From Blautia luti (GTDB lineage: Bacteria > Bacillota > Clostridia > Lachnospirales > Lachnospiraceae), in assembly GCF_033096465.1 (NCBI RefSeq), contig NZ_AP028156.1, forward strand, positions 901,501 to 965,500: a stretch of DNA of 64,000 nucleotides, given 5' to 3'. Position 1 is the first letter of the stretch, and each line of letters opens with the position of its first letter. Positions 9,033-16,663 of this stretch are shown here, piece by piece. The position numbers were made by a program, and so were the translations under genes. The notes beneath the pieces are model-generated. The model did no database searches. It was given only the letters and a program-made list of their open reading frames with translations, and was not told the origin of the DNA.

Positions 9033-9665
9033 ATGAAAGTATTACTTGTCAATGGCAGTCCACACGAAAATGGCTGTACTTATACAGCTCTTTGTGAAGT
9101 ATCCAGTGCATTAAATGAAAATGGCATAAGTACAGATATTTTCTGGATTGGGAATAAGCCGATTTCAGGATGTATTGCTTGCAGAAAATGTCAGGAAAAA
9201 AATAAATGTATTCTGGATGATATCGTGAATGAATTTCTGGAAATAGCAGGGGATTATGACGGATTTGTATTTGGAACGCCAGTACACTGGGGTGGTGCAG
9301 GCGGTGCAATCACATCCTTTATGGACAGAGTATTTTATGCCGATTTAAATGGTGACGGCAACAGATTCCGCCTGAAACCTGCAGCAGTGGTGATTTCAGC
9401 AAGAAGGGCAGGAACAACTGCAACGTGGGATCAGGTAAATAAATATTTGGGGCTTATGCAGATGCCGATTATCACATCGAGATATTGGAATATGGTACAT
9501 GGGACGAATCCGGATGAAGTAAAACAGGATCTCGAAGGAATGCAGGTTATGCAGATCCTTGGAAACAATATGGCATACTTCATTAACTGTAAAAATGTTG
9601 CGACAAAAATGGGAATTGAAATGCCAAAGGCACCGGATTTTGTATTTACCAATTTCATCCGATAG
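9033..9665 (+). CDS. Flavodoxin-fold NAD(P)H-dependent oxidoreductase
   Basis: 210-residue FMN-binding reductase of the flavodoxin_2/FMN_red type. The FMN-phosphate loop NGSPHENGCTYTAL opens the protein, SGCIACRKCQEKNKC supplies a cysteine-rich motif common in this group, and FGTPVHWGGAGGAITSFMDR is the second flavin loop. AGAGGA lies 10 bp before ATG 9033. It sits 18 bp after the aldo/keto reductase and is presumably in the same transcript. Confidence 0.87.
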   Translation: MKVLLVNGSPHENGCTYTALCEVSSALNENGISTDIFWIGNKPISGCIACRKCQEKNKCILDDIVNEFLEIAGDYDGFVFGTPVHWGGAGGAITSFMDRVFYADLNGDGNRFRLKPAAVVISARRAGTTATWDQVNKYLGLMQMPIITSRYWNMVHGTNPDEVKQDLEGMQVMQILGNNMAYFINCKNVATKMGIEMPKAPDFVFTNFIR

Positions 9666-9689
9666 AAATTAGCGTGACATGATGGGTTA

Positions 9690-9758
9690 AGTATTTCAAG
9701 AAATGATGTGGCTGAAAGTGAACAGGAGATTGCTGATTGGGTGAAAGGATTTCAGTAA
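9690..9758 (+). pseudogene. C-terminal relic of a flavodoxin
   Basis: A 22-codon open stretch ending in TAA reads SISRNDVAESEQEIADWVK and GFQ, which resembles the C-terminal helix of small flavodoxins. There is no start or body. It probably marks deletion of a flavodoxin gene from this operon, or a duplication scar. Recalled similarity only. Confidence 0.4.
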
Positions 9759-9772
9759 TAGGAAAGAAAGGA

Positions 9773-10288
9773 ATGGATATAAAAATGAAGAAAATGTTAG
9801 TTGTATATTATTCCTGGTCAAATGGAAACACGAAAAGAATTGCAGAGCAGCTGACTAATGGGACAGGTGCAGATATTGCGAGAATCGAAACAGCAGAGCC
9901 ATACAGCGGCAGTCATGAAGATGTGGTTGAACAGGGAAAAAGAGAGGTAGAGGCAGGCTTTATGCCTCAGATTAATCCGATATCTGTAAATCTTGCTGAT
10001 TATGATGTGATTGCTATCGGAACTCCAACGTGGTGGTATACGATGGCACCTGCAGTGCTTACATTTTTGACAACAAATGATTTTACAGGAAAGACAGTGA
10101 TTCCATTTATGACAAATGGTGGATGGCCGGGGCATGTTATAAAAGATATGGAGGAAAATTGCAAAGGAGCTGCCTTTGCACATGAAATGCAGATTCAGTT
10201 TGATTCCAAAGGAAAAGATCATCTGGAAACTTCAGAAGAGGTGATTACAGAATGGATTGGGCAGATAAATACTGATATAAACAAATAA
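9773..10288 (+). CDS. Flavodoxin
   Basis: FMN-binding electron carrier or reductase. YYSWSNGNTKRIAEQL is the phosphate loop, GTPTWWYTMAPAVLTFL carries the aromatic residues that stack on the flavin, and TNGGWPGHVIKDM is the third loop. ATG 9773 is preferred since GGAAAG lies 6 bp upstream; ATG 9785 (MKKMLVVYY) is also plausible and would remove four residues. Length about 171 residues is normal. Part of the LysR-linked redox gene run. Confidence 0.88.
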   Translation: MDIKMKKMLVVYYSWSNGNTKRIAEQLTNGTGADIARIETAEPYSGSHEDVVEQGKREVEAGFMPQINPISVNLADYDVIAIGTPTWWYTMAPAVLTFLTTNDFTGKTVIPFMTNGGWPGHVIKDMEENCKGAAFAHEMQIQFDSKGKDHLETSEEVITEWIGQINTDINK

Positions 10289-10308
10289 CCATAAGGAGAG
10301 ATAAAACA

Positions 10309-10863
10309 ATGAGAAAAAATTTTGGAGCAAAGCCATTTTTATATCCACAGCCGGTTATGATTCTGGGAACCTATGATGAAAATGGAAAGGCAAATGCAAT
10401 GAACGCTGCATGGGGCGGAATTGTAGGTGCAAATGAGATTATTGTAGATTTGTCTGCCCATAAGACAACAGACAATATTATAAAAAATAAGGCTTTTACA
10501 GTAGGGGTGGCAGATCTTGAACATCTGGTTTCCTGTGATTATGTGGGAATTGTTTCTGCAAATAAAGAAGCAGATAAGATGAAAAAAGCAGGCTTTACTA
10601 CAACGAAAGGTGAATTTGTAAATGCACCAATCATCAATGAACTTCCATTGACTCTTGAGTGTGAACTTGTAAAAGTCATTGATGGCAGCAAGTATCTTGC
10701 GGAAATTAAAAATGTAAGTGCAGATGAGAAATATCTCGGTGATGACGGAGAAATTGATCTTAGTAAGTTTACACCAATTACATATGATCCGGTACATCAC
10801 GGATATTACAAACTTGGAGAACGTGTGGGAAATGCTTTTAAGGATGGAGCAAAGTTAAAATAA
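10309..10863 (+). CDS. Flavin reductase family protein (FMN-binding split barrel)
   Basis: 184 residues of the flavin_reduct/ferric-reductase-like fold: PQPVMILGTYDENGKANAMNAAW at the N-terminus is the typical start, and VDLSAHKTTDNI and VSCDYVGIVSANKEADK continue the barrel. It would bind FMN and use NAD(P)H or a partner flavodoxin. AAGGAGAG precedes ATG 10309. Twenty base pairs separate it from the flavodoxin gene, implying one transcript. Confidence 0.88.
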   Translation: MRKNFGAKPFLYPQPVMILGTYDENGKANAMNAAWGGIVGANEIIVDLSAHKTTDNIIKNKAFTVGVADLEHLVSCDYVGIVSANKEADKMKKAGFTTTKGEFVNAPIINELPLTLECELVKVIDGSKYLAEIKNVSADEKYLGDDGEIDLSKFTPITYDPVHHGYYKLGERVGNAFKDGAKLK

Positions 10864-10878
10864 GGACAGGTGATTAAA

Positions 10879-11646
10879 GTGAAAAAAATTGTACAGACAG
10901 CAGGAAGAAACGCACTGAATGAATTTGCACCACAGTTTGCACATTTTAATGATGATGTTTTGTTTGGAGAAAACTGGAATAATCAGGATATTGATGTAAA
11001 GACAAGATGTATTATAACAGTCACAGCACTTATCGCTTCAGGAATGATTAATACATCTTTAGTACATCATTTTGAAAATGCAAAAGCTCATGGAGTGACT
11101 CAGAAAGAAATTGCAGCCGTGATTACCCATATAGCATTTTATGCAGGGTGGCCAAAAGGATGGGCGGCATTCAATCTTGCAAAAGATGTCTGGAGTATAG
11201 ACGAAGGTGATCTTTCATATGAAGATGAAGCAATGAGAGCTCATGCTAAAAAGATGCTATTCCCGATTGGAGAGCCAAATGATAAATTTGCACAATATTT
11301 TACAGGGAAAAGTTTTTTGGCTCCTGTGTCTACGTCACAGGTTGGAATTTTCAATGTGACTTTTGAACCTGGTTGTAGGAATAACTGGCATATTCATCAT
11401 GCAAAAAGCGGAGGCGGACAGATTCTTATCTGCATTGCAGGATGTGGATACTATCAGGAAGAAGGAAAAGAAGCAGTAGAAATGAAACCTGGAGATTGTG
11501 TCAATATTCCGGCAGAAGTAAAACACTGGCATGGAGCAGCACCGGATGAATGGTTTTCACATCTGGCAATTGAAGTACCGGGAGAAAAAACATCATCAGA
11601 ATGGTGTGAAATAGTAACGGATGAAATATATGAGAAACTGAAATAA
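10879..11646 (+). CDS. Carboxymuconolactone decarboxylase-like / cupin fusion protein
   Basis: Residues about 1-105 form an AhpD/CMD-type helical domain (TRCIITVTALIASG, then HHFENAKAHGVTQKEIAAVI); residues about 140-250 form a cupin with a metal-binding HIHHAKSGGGQ motif and a second box PGDCVNIPAEVKHWHGA. No CxxC as in AhpD is visible in the CMD half, so peroxidase activity is doubtful. I prefer GTG 10879 (AGGACAGG 8 bp upstream) over GTG 10870. Last gene of the redox run. Such fusions are common beside LysR, aldo/keto reductase and flavodoxin genes; their substrate is not established. Confidence 0.82.
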   Translation: MKKIVQTAGRNALNEFAPQFAHFNDDVLFGENWNNQDIDVKTRCIITVTALIASGMINTSLVHHFENAKAHGVTQKEIAAVITHIAFYAGWPKGWAAFNLAKDVWSIDEGDLSYEDEAMRAHAKKMLFPIGEPNDKFAQYFTGKSFLAPVSTSQVGIFNVTFEPGCRNNWHIHHAKSGGGQILICIAGCGYYQEEGKEAVEMKPGDCVNIPAEVKHWHGAAPDEWFSHLAIEVPGEKTSSEWCEIVTDEIYEKLK

Positions 11647-11663
11647 ATACTTTCTCCCCAAAA

Positions 11664-11833
11664 TTATGCCTGTTTTGTTAAAAAACTTGATATCTGTTGT
11701 CCATGAAAGGAACCAACTTGTGGATATAGTTCCTGAATCTCTTGATATTTTGCTTCAATCATTTCAGGCTCATCAGCCCAGATCTTTTCATATATTTTTA
11801 ACAACCGTAGCAAGAATTCCCTCACCTCTATAG
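11664..11833 (-). pseudogene. Reverse-strand gene fragment split by the IS1182-type element
   Basis: The minus strand is open from the IS junction to a TAA at 11664-11666 (reads IEVREFLLRLLKIYEKIW and ends SSFLTKQA). If the element and one TATAG copy are removed, the frame continues in phase into 13510 to about 13600 (EQTCSNVQFIPSP), then meets a stop with no clear start codon. The domain is not recognised. Interruption by the insertion makes it non-functional if it ever was a gene. Confidence 0.4.
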
Positions 11834-11853
11834 GGACGCCACTGAAAAAGTGG
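11834..11853 (+). repeat. Left terminal inverted repeat of the IS
   Basis: Perfect complement of 13490-13509. Internally it is itself a small hairpin (CCACT ... AGTGG). Confidence 0.9.
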
Positions 11854-11907
11854 TCGTAAAATCATATATCTGATATAATTAAGGTATCATAATTGTCGGA
11901 GGTTGAA

Positions 11908-13350
11908 ATGTTATCATCCCAACTTAAACTTAGCCTTAGTTATTATTCAGATTTATATGACATGATTGTTCCAAAAGATCATATTCTAAGAAAAATCAGG
12001 GAATTGGTCGATTTTTCTTTTATATATGATGAATTAAAAAATAAATATTGCCTTGATAATGGACGTAATGCAAAAAACCTTATATTGCTATTTAAATATC
12101 TGCTTTTAAAATATCTTTATAACCTTTCTGATAATGGTGTTGTTGAAAGATCACGATATGATATGTCTTTTAAATATTTTCTGGAATTAACGCCAGAAGA
12201 AGAGGTTATCCATCCTAGTCTTTTAACCAAATTCAGAAAGCAGCGTTTAAAAGATGAAAATATACTTGATCTGCTCATAAATAAAAGTGTAGAACTTGCC
12301 ATAAATCAAGGTGTTTTAAAAAGCAATACTATAATTGTTGACTCAACTCATACAGAAGCCCGTTATCATAAAACTACTCAGAGAGAAATGTTGAAAAAAG
12401 CCTCTACTTCTTTAAAAGCAGCTTTAAAGGATTCTGATAAAGACATTTATCTGCCAGATGAACCTGAAAAACGAGCTTCTTTAGATGAGTATAATGAATA
12501 CTGTCATGAATTATTAAACACAGTTCAGGAAAGTCCGTATTCAGAACTGCCAACGATTAAAGAAGAATCTTCTATGTTATCCGAAATTTTGGATAATCAG
12601 ATTGATTGTTATGATCAATCCATTGACCCGGATGCCCGGATTGGCCATAAAGCGGTCAATTCTTCTTTTTACGGATACAAAACTCATTTGGCCATGACAG
12701 ATGAACGGATTATCACAGCAGCAACAATCACATCCGGCGAAGCATTTGATGGTCAGGAACTTCCAGTACTGGTTCAAAAAAGTAAAGCAGCAGGTGCAAC
12801 CGTTAATGAAGTAATAGCAGATACCGCATATTCCACACTGGAAAATTTAAAAGATGCACAAAGCAATGACTATAAATTAATTTCAAAGCTTAACCCGAGC
12901 ATCATAAAAGGGACTCGTTCAGAGGACGGCTTTATCTTTAATAAAGATGCGGATACCATGCAGTGCCCAGCGGGGCATTTGGCTATAAAATATCGAATTG
13001 ACAAACGTAGTAATCAGAAAAAGAATACACGTATCAAATATTTTTTCGATATTAATAAATGCCATGTCTGTCCTTATCGTAATGGCTGCTATAAAGAAAA
13101 TGCAAAAACCAAAACGTATAGTATCACTATTAAATCGGATTATCATAAAAATCAAGAAGCGTTTCAAAAAACACAATATTTCAAGGAACGTTTCAAAACC
13201 CGCTATATGATAGAGGCAAAAAATAGTGAATTAAAAAATATACACGGATATAGTCGTTGTGATGCTGCTGGACTATCAAACATGCAACTTCAAGGAGCAG
13301 TATCAATATTTGCAGTCAATTTAAAACGAATTTTAAAACTAAAGGGATAA
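11908..13350 (+). CDS. IS1182-family transposase (DDE)
   Basis: 480-residue transposase with the DUF772-type N-terminal domain (SLLTKFRKQRL) and a DDE catalytic core: first Asp in IIVDSTHTEA, second in IADTAYST, Glu in MIEAKNSELKNIHG. A zinc-finger-like CHVCPYRNGC lies before the last catalytic block. ATG 11908 is preferred because GGAGG lies 5 bp upstream. The reading frame and both element ends are intact, so it may be active. Confidence 0.93.
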   Translation: MLSSQLKLSLSYYSDLYDMIVPKDHILRKIRELVDFSFIYDELKNKYCLDNGRNAKNLILLFKYLLLKYLYNLSDNGVVERSRYDMSFKYFLELTPEEEVIHPSLLTKFRKQRLKDENILDLLINKSVELAINQGVLKSNTIIVDSTHTEARYHKTTQREMLKKASTSLKAALKDSDKDIYLPDEPEKRASLDEYNEYCHELLNTVQESPYSELPTIKEESSMLSEILDNQIDCYDQSIDPDARIGHKAVNSSFYGYKTHLAMTDERIITAATITSGEAFDGQELPVLVQKSKAAGATVNEVIADTAYSTLENLKDAQSNDYKLISKLNPSIIKGTRSEDGFIFNKDADTMQCPAGHLAIKYRIDKRSNQKKNTRIKYFFDINKCHVCPYRNGCYKENAKTKTYSITIKSDYHKNQEAFQKTQYFKERFKTRYMIEAKNSELKNIHGYSRCDAAGLSNMQLQGAVSIFAVNLKRILKLKG

Positions 13351-13489
13351 GTCTGCCCAAATGAGGAAAAATAGGAAAATTCATCTCTCAAAAGGGTAGA
13401 TTTTGTATCCCTCAAAACACTATTTTAGCAATATTTTATTATCAAGGAACATTTTTGCACATATTTGACACCCTGTGATACTAAACTTA

Positions 13490-13509
13490 CCACTTTTTCA
13501 GTGGCGTCC
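13490..13509 (-). repeat. Right terminal inverted repeat of the IS
   Basis: Perfect complement of 11834-11853, followed directly by the second TATAG. Confidence 0.9.
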
Positions 13510-13514
13510 TATAG

Positions 13515-13829
13515 GTGATGGGATGAATTGCACATTCGAGCATGTCTGCTCAAATTCATAAAAAATCGCAAAAACACTTGTTCTGATACAATAAATATAT
13601 TATAATAGAAAAAAGAACAATATGCTCTTGAAATTTAGACGGTCGAAATAAGCAATAAGTGAGTGTACATAATGAGTTTAGATAATAATTCTCATTCAGT
13701 GTTTTTTGTTTGATTCTGGTTATGAAATATAGCAGAAAGATGCTGGACGATAAGATGTCAGAGAGAACAAAAGAAATCTTTGAAATATAGCACCTGTTGA
13801 AACAATCCATCAGTATATAGAGAGTCAGG
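13515..13829. other. AT-rich gene-poor stretch between the IS and TnpB
   Basis: Contains the displaced part of the reverse-strand fragment (to about 13600), a TATTATAATAG promoter-like box at about 13598, a dyad AATGAG ... CTCATT followed by GTTTTTTG (about 13669-13712), and short decayed open stretches (one reading KYSRKMLDDKMSERTKEIF, another APVETIHQYIESQGEKDKP). The left end of the TnpB element should lie here, but I cannot place it. Confidence 0.4.
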
Positions 13830-14936
13830 GTGAGAAAGATAAACCGGGCAGTAAAAATAAGAATCTATCCAAATAAAAAACAGATAACCCAGATAGAGAA
13901 GACGATCGGCTGCAGTCGTTTTCTTTATAACCGGATGCTTGCGGATAAGATCCGTTATTATCAGGAAGAAAAAAAGATGCTGAAAAATACGCCGGCCGGA
14001 TATAAAAAAGAATATCCATGGCTGAAAGAGGTAGATTCTCTTGCGCTGGCGAATGTACAGTTAAATCTGGAAGGGGCTTTCCGGAAATTTTTTCGGGAAC
14101 CGGAAGTGGGATTTCCGCATTATAAATCAAAAAAACATTCGCGGAAATCCTATACAACGAATATGGTAAATGGGAATATCTGTCTGCAGGACAGGTTCCT
14201 GAAACTGCCAAAGATGCAGCCGGTAAAAATAAAACTCCACCGTATGATCCCGGAGGGATGGAAGCTGAAATCAGTGACTGTGAGCAGGGAACCGTCCGGA
14301 AAATATTTTGCCAGCCTGCTGTTCGACTGTGAAAACCAAACAGCGGAGAAAAGACAGGCGGAAAAATTCCTGGGGATGGATTTTGCCATGCATGGGATGT
14401 GTGTATTTTCTACCGGTGAAAGAGCCGGATATCCCATGTTCTACCGGAATGCAGAGAAAAAACTTGCCCGGGAACAGAGAAAACTTTCCAGATGTGAAAA
14501 GGGCAGCCGTAACTATCAGAAACAGAAGAAAAAGGTTGCATTATATCATGAAAAGATAAAGAACCAGAGGAAGGATTTCCAGCATAAGCTCAGCCACAGC
14601 CTTGCAGAAGACTATGACGCAGTATGTGTGGAGGATCTGAACCTGAAGGGGATAGCCGGAGGCCTGCATTTCGGAAAAGGGATACAGGATAACGGATACG
14701 GTCAGTTCCTTTCCATGCTTGGATATAAGCTGGAAGAACGTGGAAAATATCTGATAAAAGTAGACAGATATTTTGCATCCAGTAAGATATGCAGCGTATG
14801 CGGACATAAGAAGAAAGAGCTGGCATTATCAGAACGGATATACCTATGCGAATGTGGAAACCGGATGGACCGGGATGTGAATGCGGCGGTCAATATTCTG
14901 GAAGAAGGAAAAAGAATATATAAAAAATGTGCATAA
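13830..14936 (+). CDS. tnpB: IS200/IS605-type TnpB (OrfB), RNA-guided nuclease ancestor
   Basis: 368 residues with the OrfB_IS605 N-terminal domain (KIRIYPNKKQ), a RuvC-like core with Asp184 in GMDFAMHG, Glu268 in CVEDLNLKG and the DRDVNAAVNI aspartate near 349, and a zinc ribbon CSVCGHKKKELALSERIYLC. All catalytic residues are present. Start is GTG 13830; no ATG alternative. No Y1 transposase (TnpA) is nearby, so this is a solo TnpB copy. GC content is visibly higher than the adjacent IS and defence genes, suggesting separate acquisition. Confidence 0.92.
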   Translation: MRKINRAVKIRIYPNKKQITQIEKTIGCSRFLYNRMLADKIRYYQEEKKMLKNTPAGYKKEYPWLKEVDSLALANVQLNLEGAFRKFFREPEVGFPHYKSKKHSRKSYTTNMVNGNICLQDRFLKLPKMQPVKIKLHRMIPEGWKLKSVTVSREPSGKYFASLLFDCENQTAEKRQAEKFLGMDFAMHGMCVFSTGERAGYPMFYRNAEKKLAREQRKLSRCEKGSRNYQKQKKKVALYHEKIKNQRKDFQHKLSHSLAEDYDAVCVEDLNLKGIAGGLHFGKGIQDNGYGQFLSMLGYKLEERGKYLIKVDRYFASSKICSVCGHKKKELALSERIYLCECGNRMDRDVNAAVNILEEGKRIYKKCA

Positions 14937-14937
14937 T

Positions 14938-15079
14938 AGCACAGAAAAGATTCGTAACCGGATAAAAAAGAACCGCGGGACACGCGGGGATAGCCTGTTT
15001 TAGCTTTGCCCTGAAGGGCAATTGAGCAGGAAGCTCCCACTTCAAAATCTGTAAGATTTAAGTGGCGAGAGCATGTCAC
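14938..15079 (+). ncRNA. Right-end guide-RNA scaffold (omega/reRNA) of the TnpB element
   Basis: Directly downstream of tnpB lies the structured right end characteristic of IS605-type elements: stem CCGCG/CGCGG (14973-14987), TTGCCCT/AGGGCAA (about 15006-15021), then GAAGCTCCCACTTC closing with AAGTGGCGAGAGC (hairpin 15037-15065) and ending near GTCAC at 15075-15079. In characterised TnpB systems the RNA runs from the 3' part of the gene through this end and takes its guide from the flanking DNA, here about 15080-15099. Boundaries approximate. Confidence 0.6.
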
Positions 15080-15178
15080 ATCAAATAAATTTTAAAAGCT
15101 GATAAAAAAGAATGATAATTTGGAGAAAAATAGCATAGAATAATTTTGAGCTGATATGACAGAGAATGTTTTGGCATA

Positions 15179-15207
15179 TTGACAGGACATTTAAAATGAC
15201 GTATACT
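15179..15207 (+). promoter_or_regulatory. SigA-type promoter of the Abi_2 gene
   Basis: TTGACA (15179-15184), 17-bp spacer, TATACT (15202-15207). Predicted start about 15214, leaving a leader of about 86 nt before the coding region. Confidence 0.8.
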
Positions 15208-15213
15208 AAGCTC

Positions 15214-15299
15214 AGTGATCGTTCTGTAGAAACTTGAGAAGCCTACAGGCGGGGGGGAGCCTGCGGGTCTCTCCCTCTTTTGTTTTAAGGAGAAATGAG
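15214..15299 (+). ncRNA. Structured 5' leader of the Abi_2 gene
   Basis: A GC-rich hairpin at 15236-15273 stands out from the AT-rich surroundings: GAGAAGCCTACAGGC pairs with GCCTGCGGGTCTCTC around a GGGGGGGA loop. The T-rich CTCTTTTGTTTT after it resembles a terminator, so the leader may form a separate short RNA that limits or neutralises the downstream toxin-like protein. This is inference; AbiF-type proteins have been linked to upstream non-coding RNAs. Confidence 0.5.
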
Positions 15300-16241
15300 A
15301 TGCAGACACCGAAAAAATTCTCTTCTTTTAGTGACCAGGTTTCCTGGATCAGTGATGAAAAGGGAATAAGAATAAAAGACAGAGAATATGCGGAAGAGAT
15401 GTTACGGCAAATAGGATATTTTCCTCTTATGGGAGGATATAAACATCTTTTTAGAATATCGAATACAAAGAAATATAAAGTAGGAACAAGTTTTGAAGAA
15501 ATAGTCAGTCTGTATAAGTTTGATGCAGAGCTTAGAGAGTTGTTCTTTAAATATTTACTGCAGATTGAGCGACAGATGCGTTCTTTGATGTCATACTATT
15601 TTACTGAAATGTATGGAGCAGAGCAGAAGCAGTACCTGGACGCTAATAATTATAATAATACAAAAAGAAATCATGCAACAATCGTAAAGTTGATAGCGAC
15701 CTTGAAACGAGCAACAACGACCACAGATTATACATATATCAACTATTACCGCAAGACATATGGTGAAATTCCATTATGGGTTTTGGCAAATGTACTTACG
15801 TTTGGAAACTTATCAAAAATGTTCCGAGTGTTTCCGCAGTCCTTAAAATCAAAAGTATCAAAAAACTTTGAACCTTTGAATCAGCATCAGATGGAACAGT
15901 TTCTATCTGTTCTCACTAAGTATAGGAATGTATGTGCCCATGGGGAACGACTGTTTACATACAGAACAGTAGATGCTATTGCGGATACACCGCTTCATAA
16001 AAAACTTTCATTACCACAGAGTGGGAATCAGTATGAAAAAGGAAAACAGGATCTGTTTGCTGTGGTGATTGCTTTTAGATATCTATTACCTGGAAAAGAT
16101 TTTCTGGAATTTAAAAGAAAGCTTATAAAAGAGATTGACCGAGTAAACAGAGAGGTAGAGCATATAAGCGAAATTGAATTATTGAATAAAATGGGTTTCC
16201 CAGAAAATTGGAAAAATATTACCAGATACCATTTAAATTAA
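15300..16241 (+). CDS. Abi_2 (AbiD/AbiF-like) abortive-infection HEPN protein
   Basis: 313 residues with the Abi_2 pattern: early YAEEMLRQIGYFPLMGGY, then YKFDAELRELFFKYLLQIERQMRS, and near residues 209-214 the HEPN RNase motif RNVCAH (Rx4H). GEIPLWVLANVLTFG is also typical. It would cleave RNA and arrest the cell during phage infection. AAGGAGAA lies 6 bp before ATG 15300; longer in-frame starts run through the leader hairpin. Own promoter and terminator make it a single-gene unit inside the defence island. Confidence 0.88.
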   Translation: MQTPKKFSSFSDQVSWISDEKGIRIKDREYAEEMLRQIGYFPLMGGYKHLFRISNTKKYKVGTSFEEIVSLYKFDAELRELFFKYLLQIERQMRSLMSYYFTEMYGAEQKQYLDANNYNNTKRNHATIVKLIATLKRATTTTDYTYINYYRKTYGEIPLWVLANVLTFGNLSKMFRVFPQSLKSKVSKNFEPLNQHQMEQFLSVLTKYRNVCAHGERLFTYRTVDAIADTPLHKKLSLPQSGNQYEKGKQDLFAVVIAFRYLLPGKDFLEFKRKLIKEIDRVNREVEHISEIELLNKMGFPENWKNITRYHLN

Positions 16242-16247
16242 AGAAAT

Positions 16248-16294
16248 ATCCTCTAAGAGATAGTGAAATACCTATTGTCTTAGAGGATTTTTTA
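16248..16294 (+). terminator. Intrinsic terminator after the Abi_2 gene
   Basis: ATCCTCTAAGA (16248-16258) pairs with TCTTAGAGGAT (16278-16288); T-run follows to 16293. The stem can also serve the reverse-strand gene ending nearby. Confidence 0.75.
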
Positions 16295-16304
16295 TTGAAG
16301 AATT

Positions 16305-16496
16305 TTAATATTTAAGAGTTTGTTTTTTTCTTTTTGACATTAAAGATAAGATTTCTTGTGGGTTTGTCAACTGACGTCCGGGAAGTGTCTGCTTTGGTGT
16401 GCGGTCACGGTCGGCTTCATCAATCGCTGCGATAAAATGTTTTACGCTATTTGGGTTGGATATGACAAAATTATGAGTAATACTTGAAGTAGCCAT
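16305..16496 (-). CDS. Small hypothetical protein, 63 aa, reverse strand
   Basis: Judged a real gene because AGGAGGTG precedes the ATG (complement of 16494-16496) by 5 nt and a consensus promoter lies upstream. The product MATSSITHNFVISNPNSVKH... is basic at the C-terminus (MSKRKKQTLKY) and lacks membrane segments. I recall similar short SITHNFVI-type proteins as uncharacterised in Lachnospiraceae. Placed between the Abi_2 and TOTE genes and facing the former, it could be an antitoxin or regulator, but nothing in the sequence proves this. Confidence 0.75.
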   Translation of the reverse strand: MATSSITHNFVISNPNSVKHFIAAIDEADRDRTPKQTLPGRQLTNPQEILSLMSKRKKQTLKY

Positions 16497-16531
16497 ACGA
16501 ACACCTCCTCTTTTCGTTTTTTTGTGTATTA

Positions 16532-16560
16532 ATTATACGATTGACAGAGAAGTGCGTCAA
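16532..16560 (-). promoter_or_regulatory. SigA-type promoter of the small reverse gene
   Basis: On the minus strand: TTGACG (complement of 16555-16560), 17-bp spacer, TATAAT (complement of 16532-16537). Very close to consensus. Confidence 0.85.
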
Positions 16561-16663
16561 TAAGAAAATAAGTATTGAAAATAGTTGGAACAAATACTAA
16601 AATAAAGTTGGGACATTGAATGGAAGTTATGTTACGAGATAATAAGAATTGTAGGTGGAAGGT

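Larger units (their letters stand above)
11834..13509 (+). mobile_element. Complete IS1182-family insertion sequence
   Basis: A 1676-bp element bounded by perfect 20-bp terminal inverted repeats (GGACGCCACTGAAAAAGTGG at 11834-11853 and its complement at 13490-13509) and flanked by TATAG on both sides (11829-11833 and 13510-13514), a likely 5-bp target duplication. It holds one intact transposase gene. About 140 bp of AT-rich DNA follow the gene inside the element. Confidence 0.9.

Noticed and set aside
13556..13810. Reverse-strand 84-codon ORF
   Set aside because: No ribosome site, low-complexity AT-rich composition and no recognisable protein.
13700..13869. A small gene ahead of tnpB reading KYSRKMLDDKMSERTKEIF
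   Set aside because: Requires a frameshift to continue into APVETIHQYIESQ and has no ribosome site; at best a relic of unknown family.
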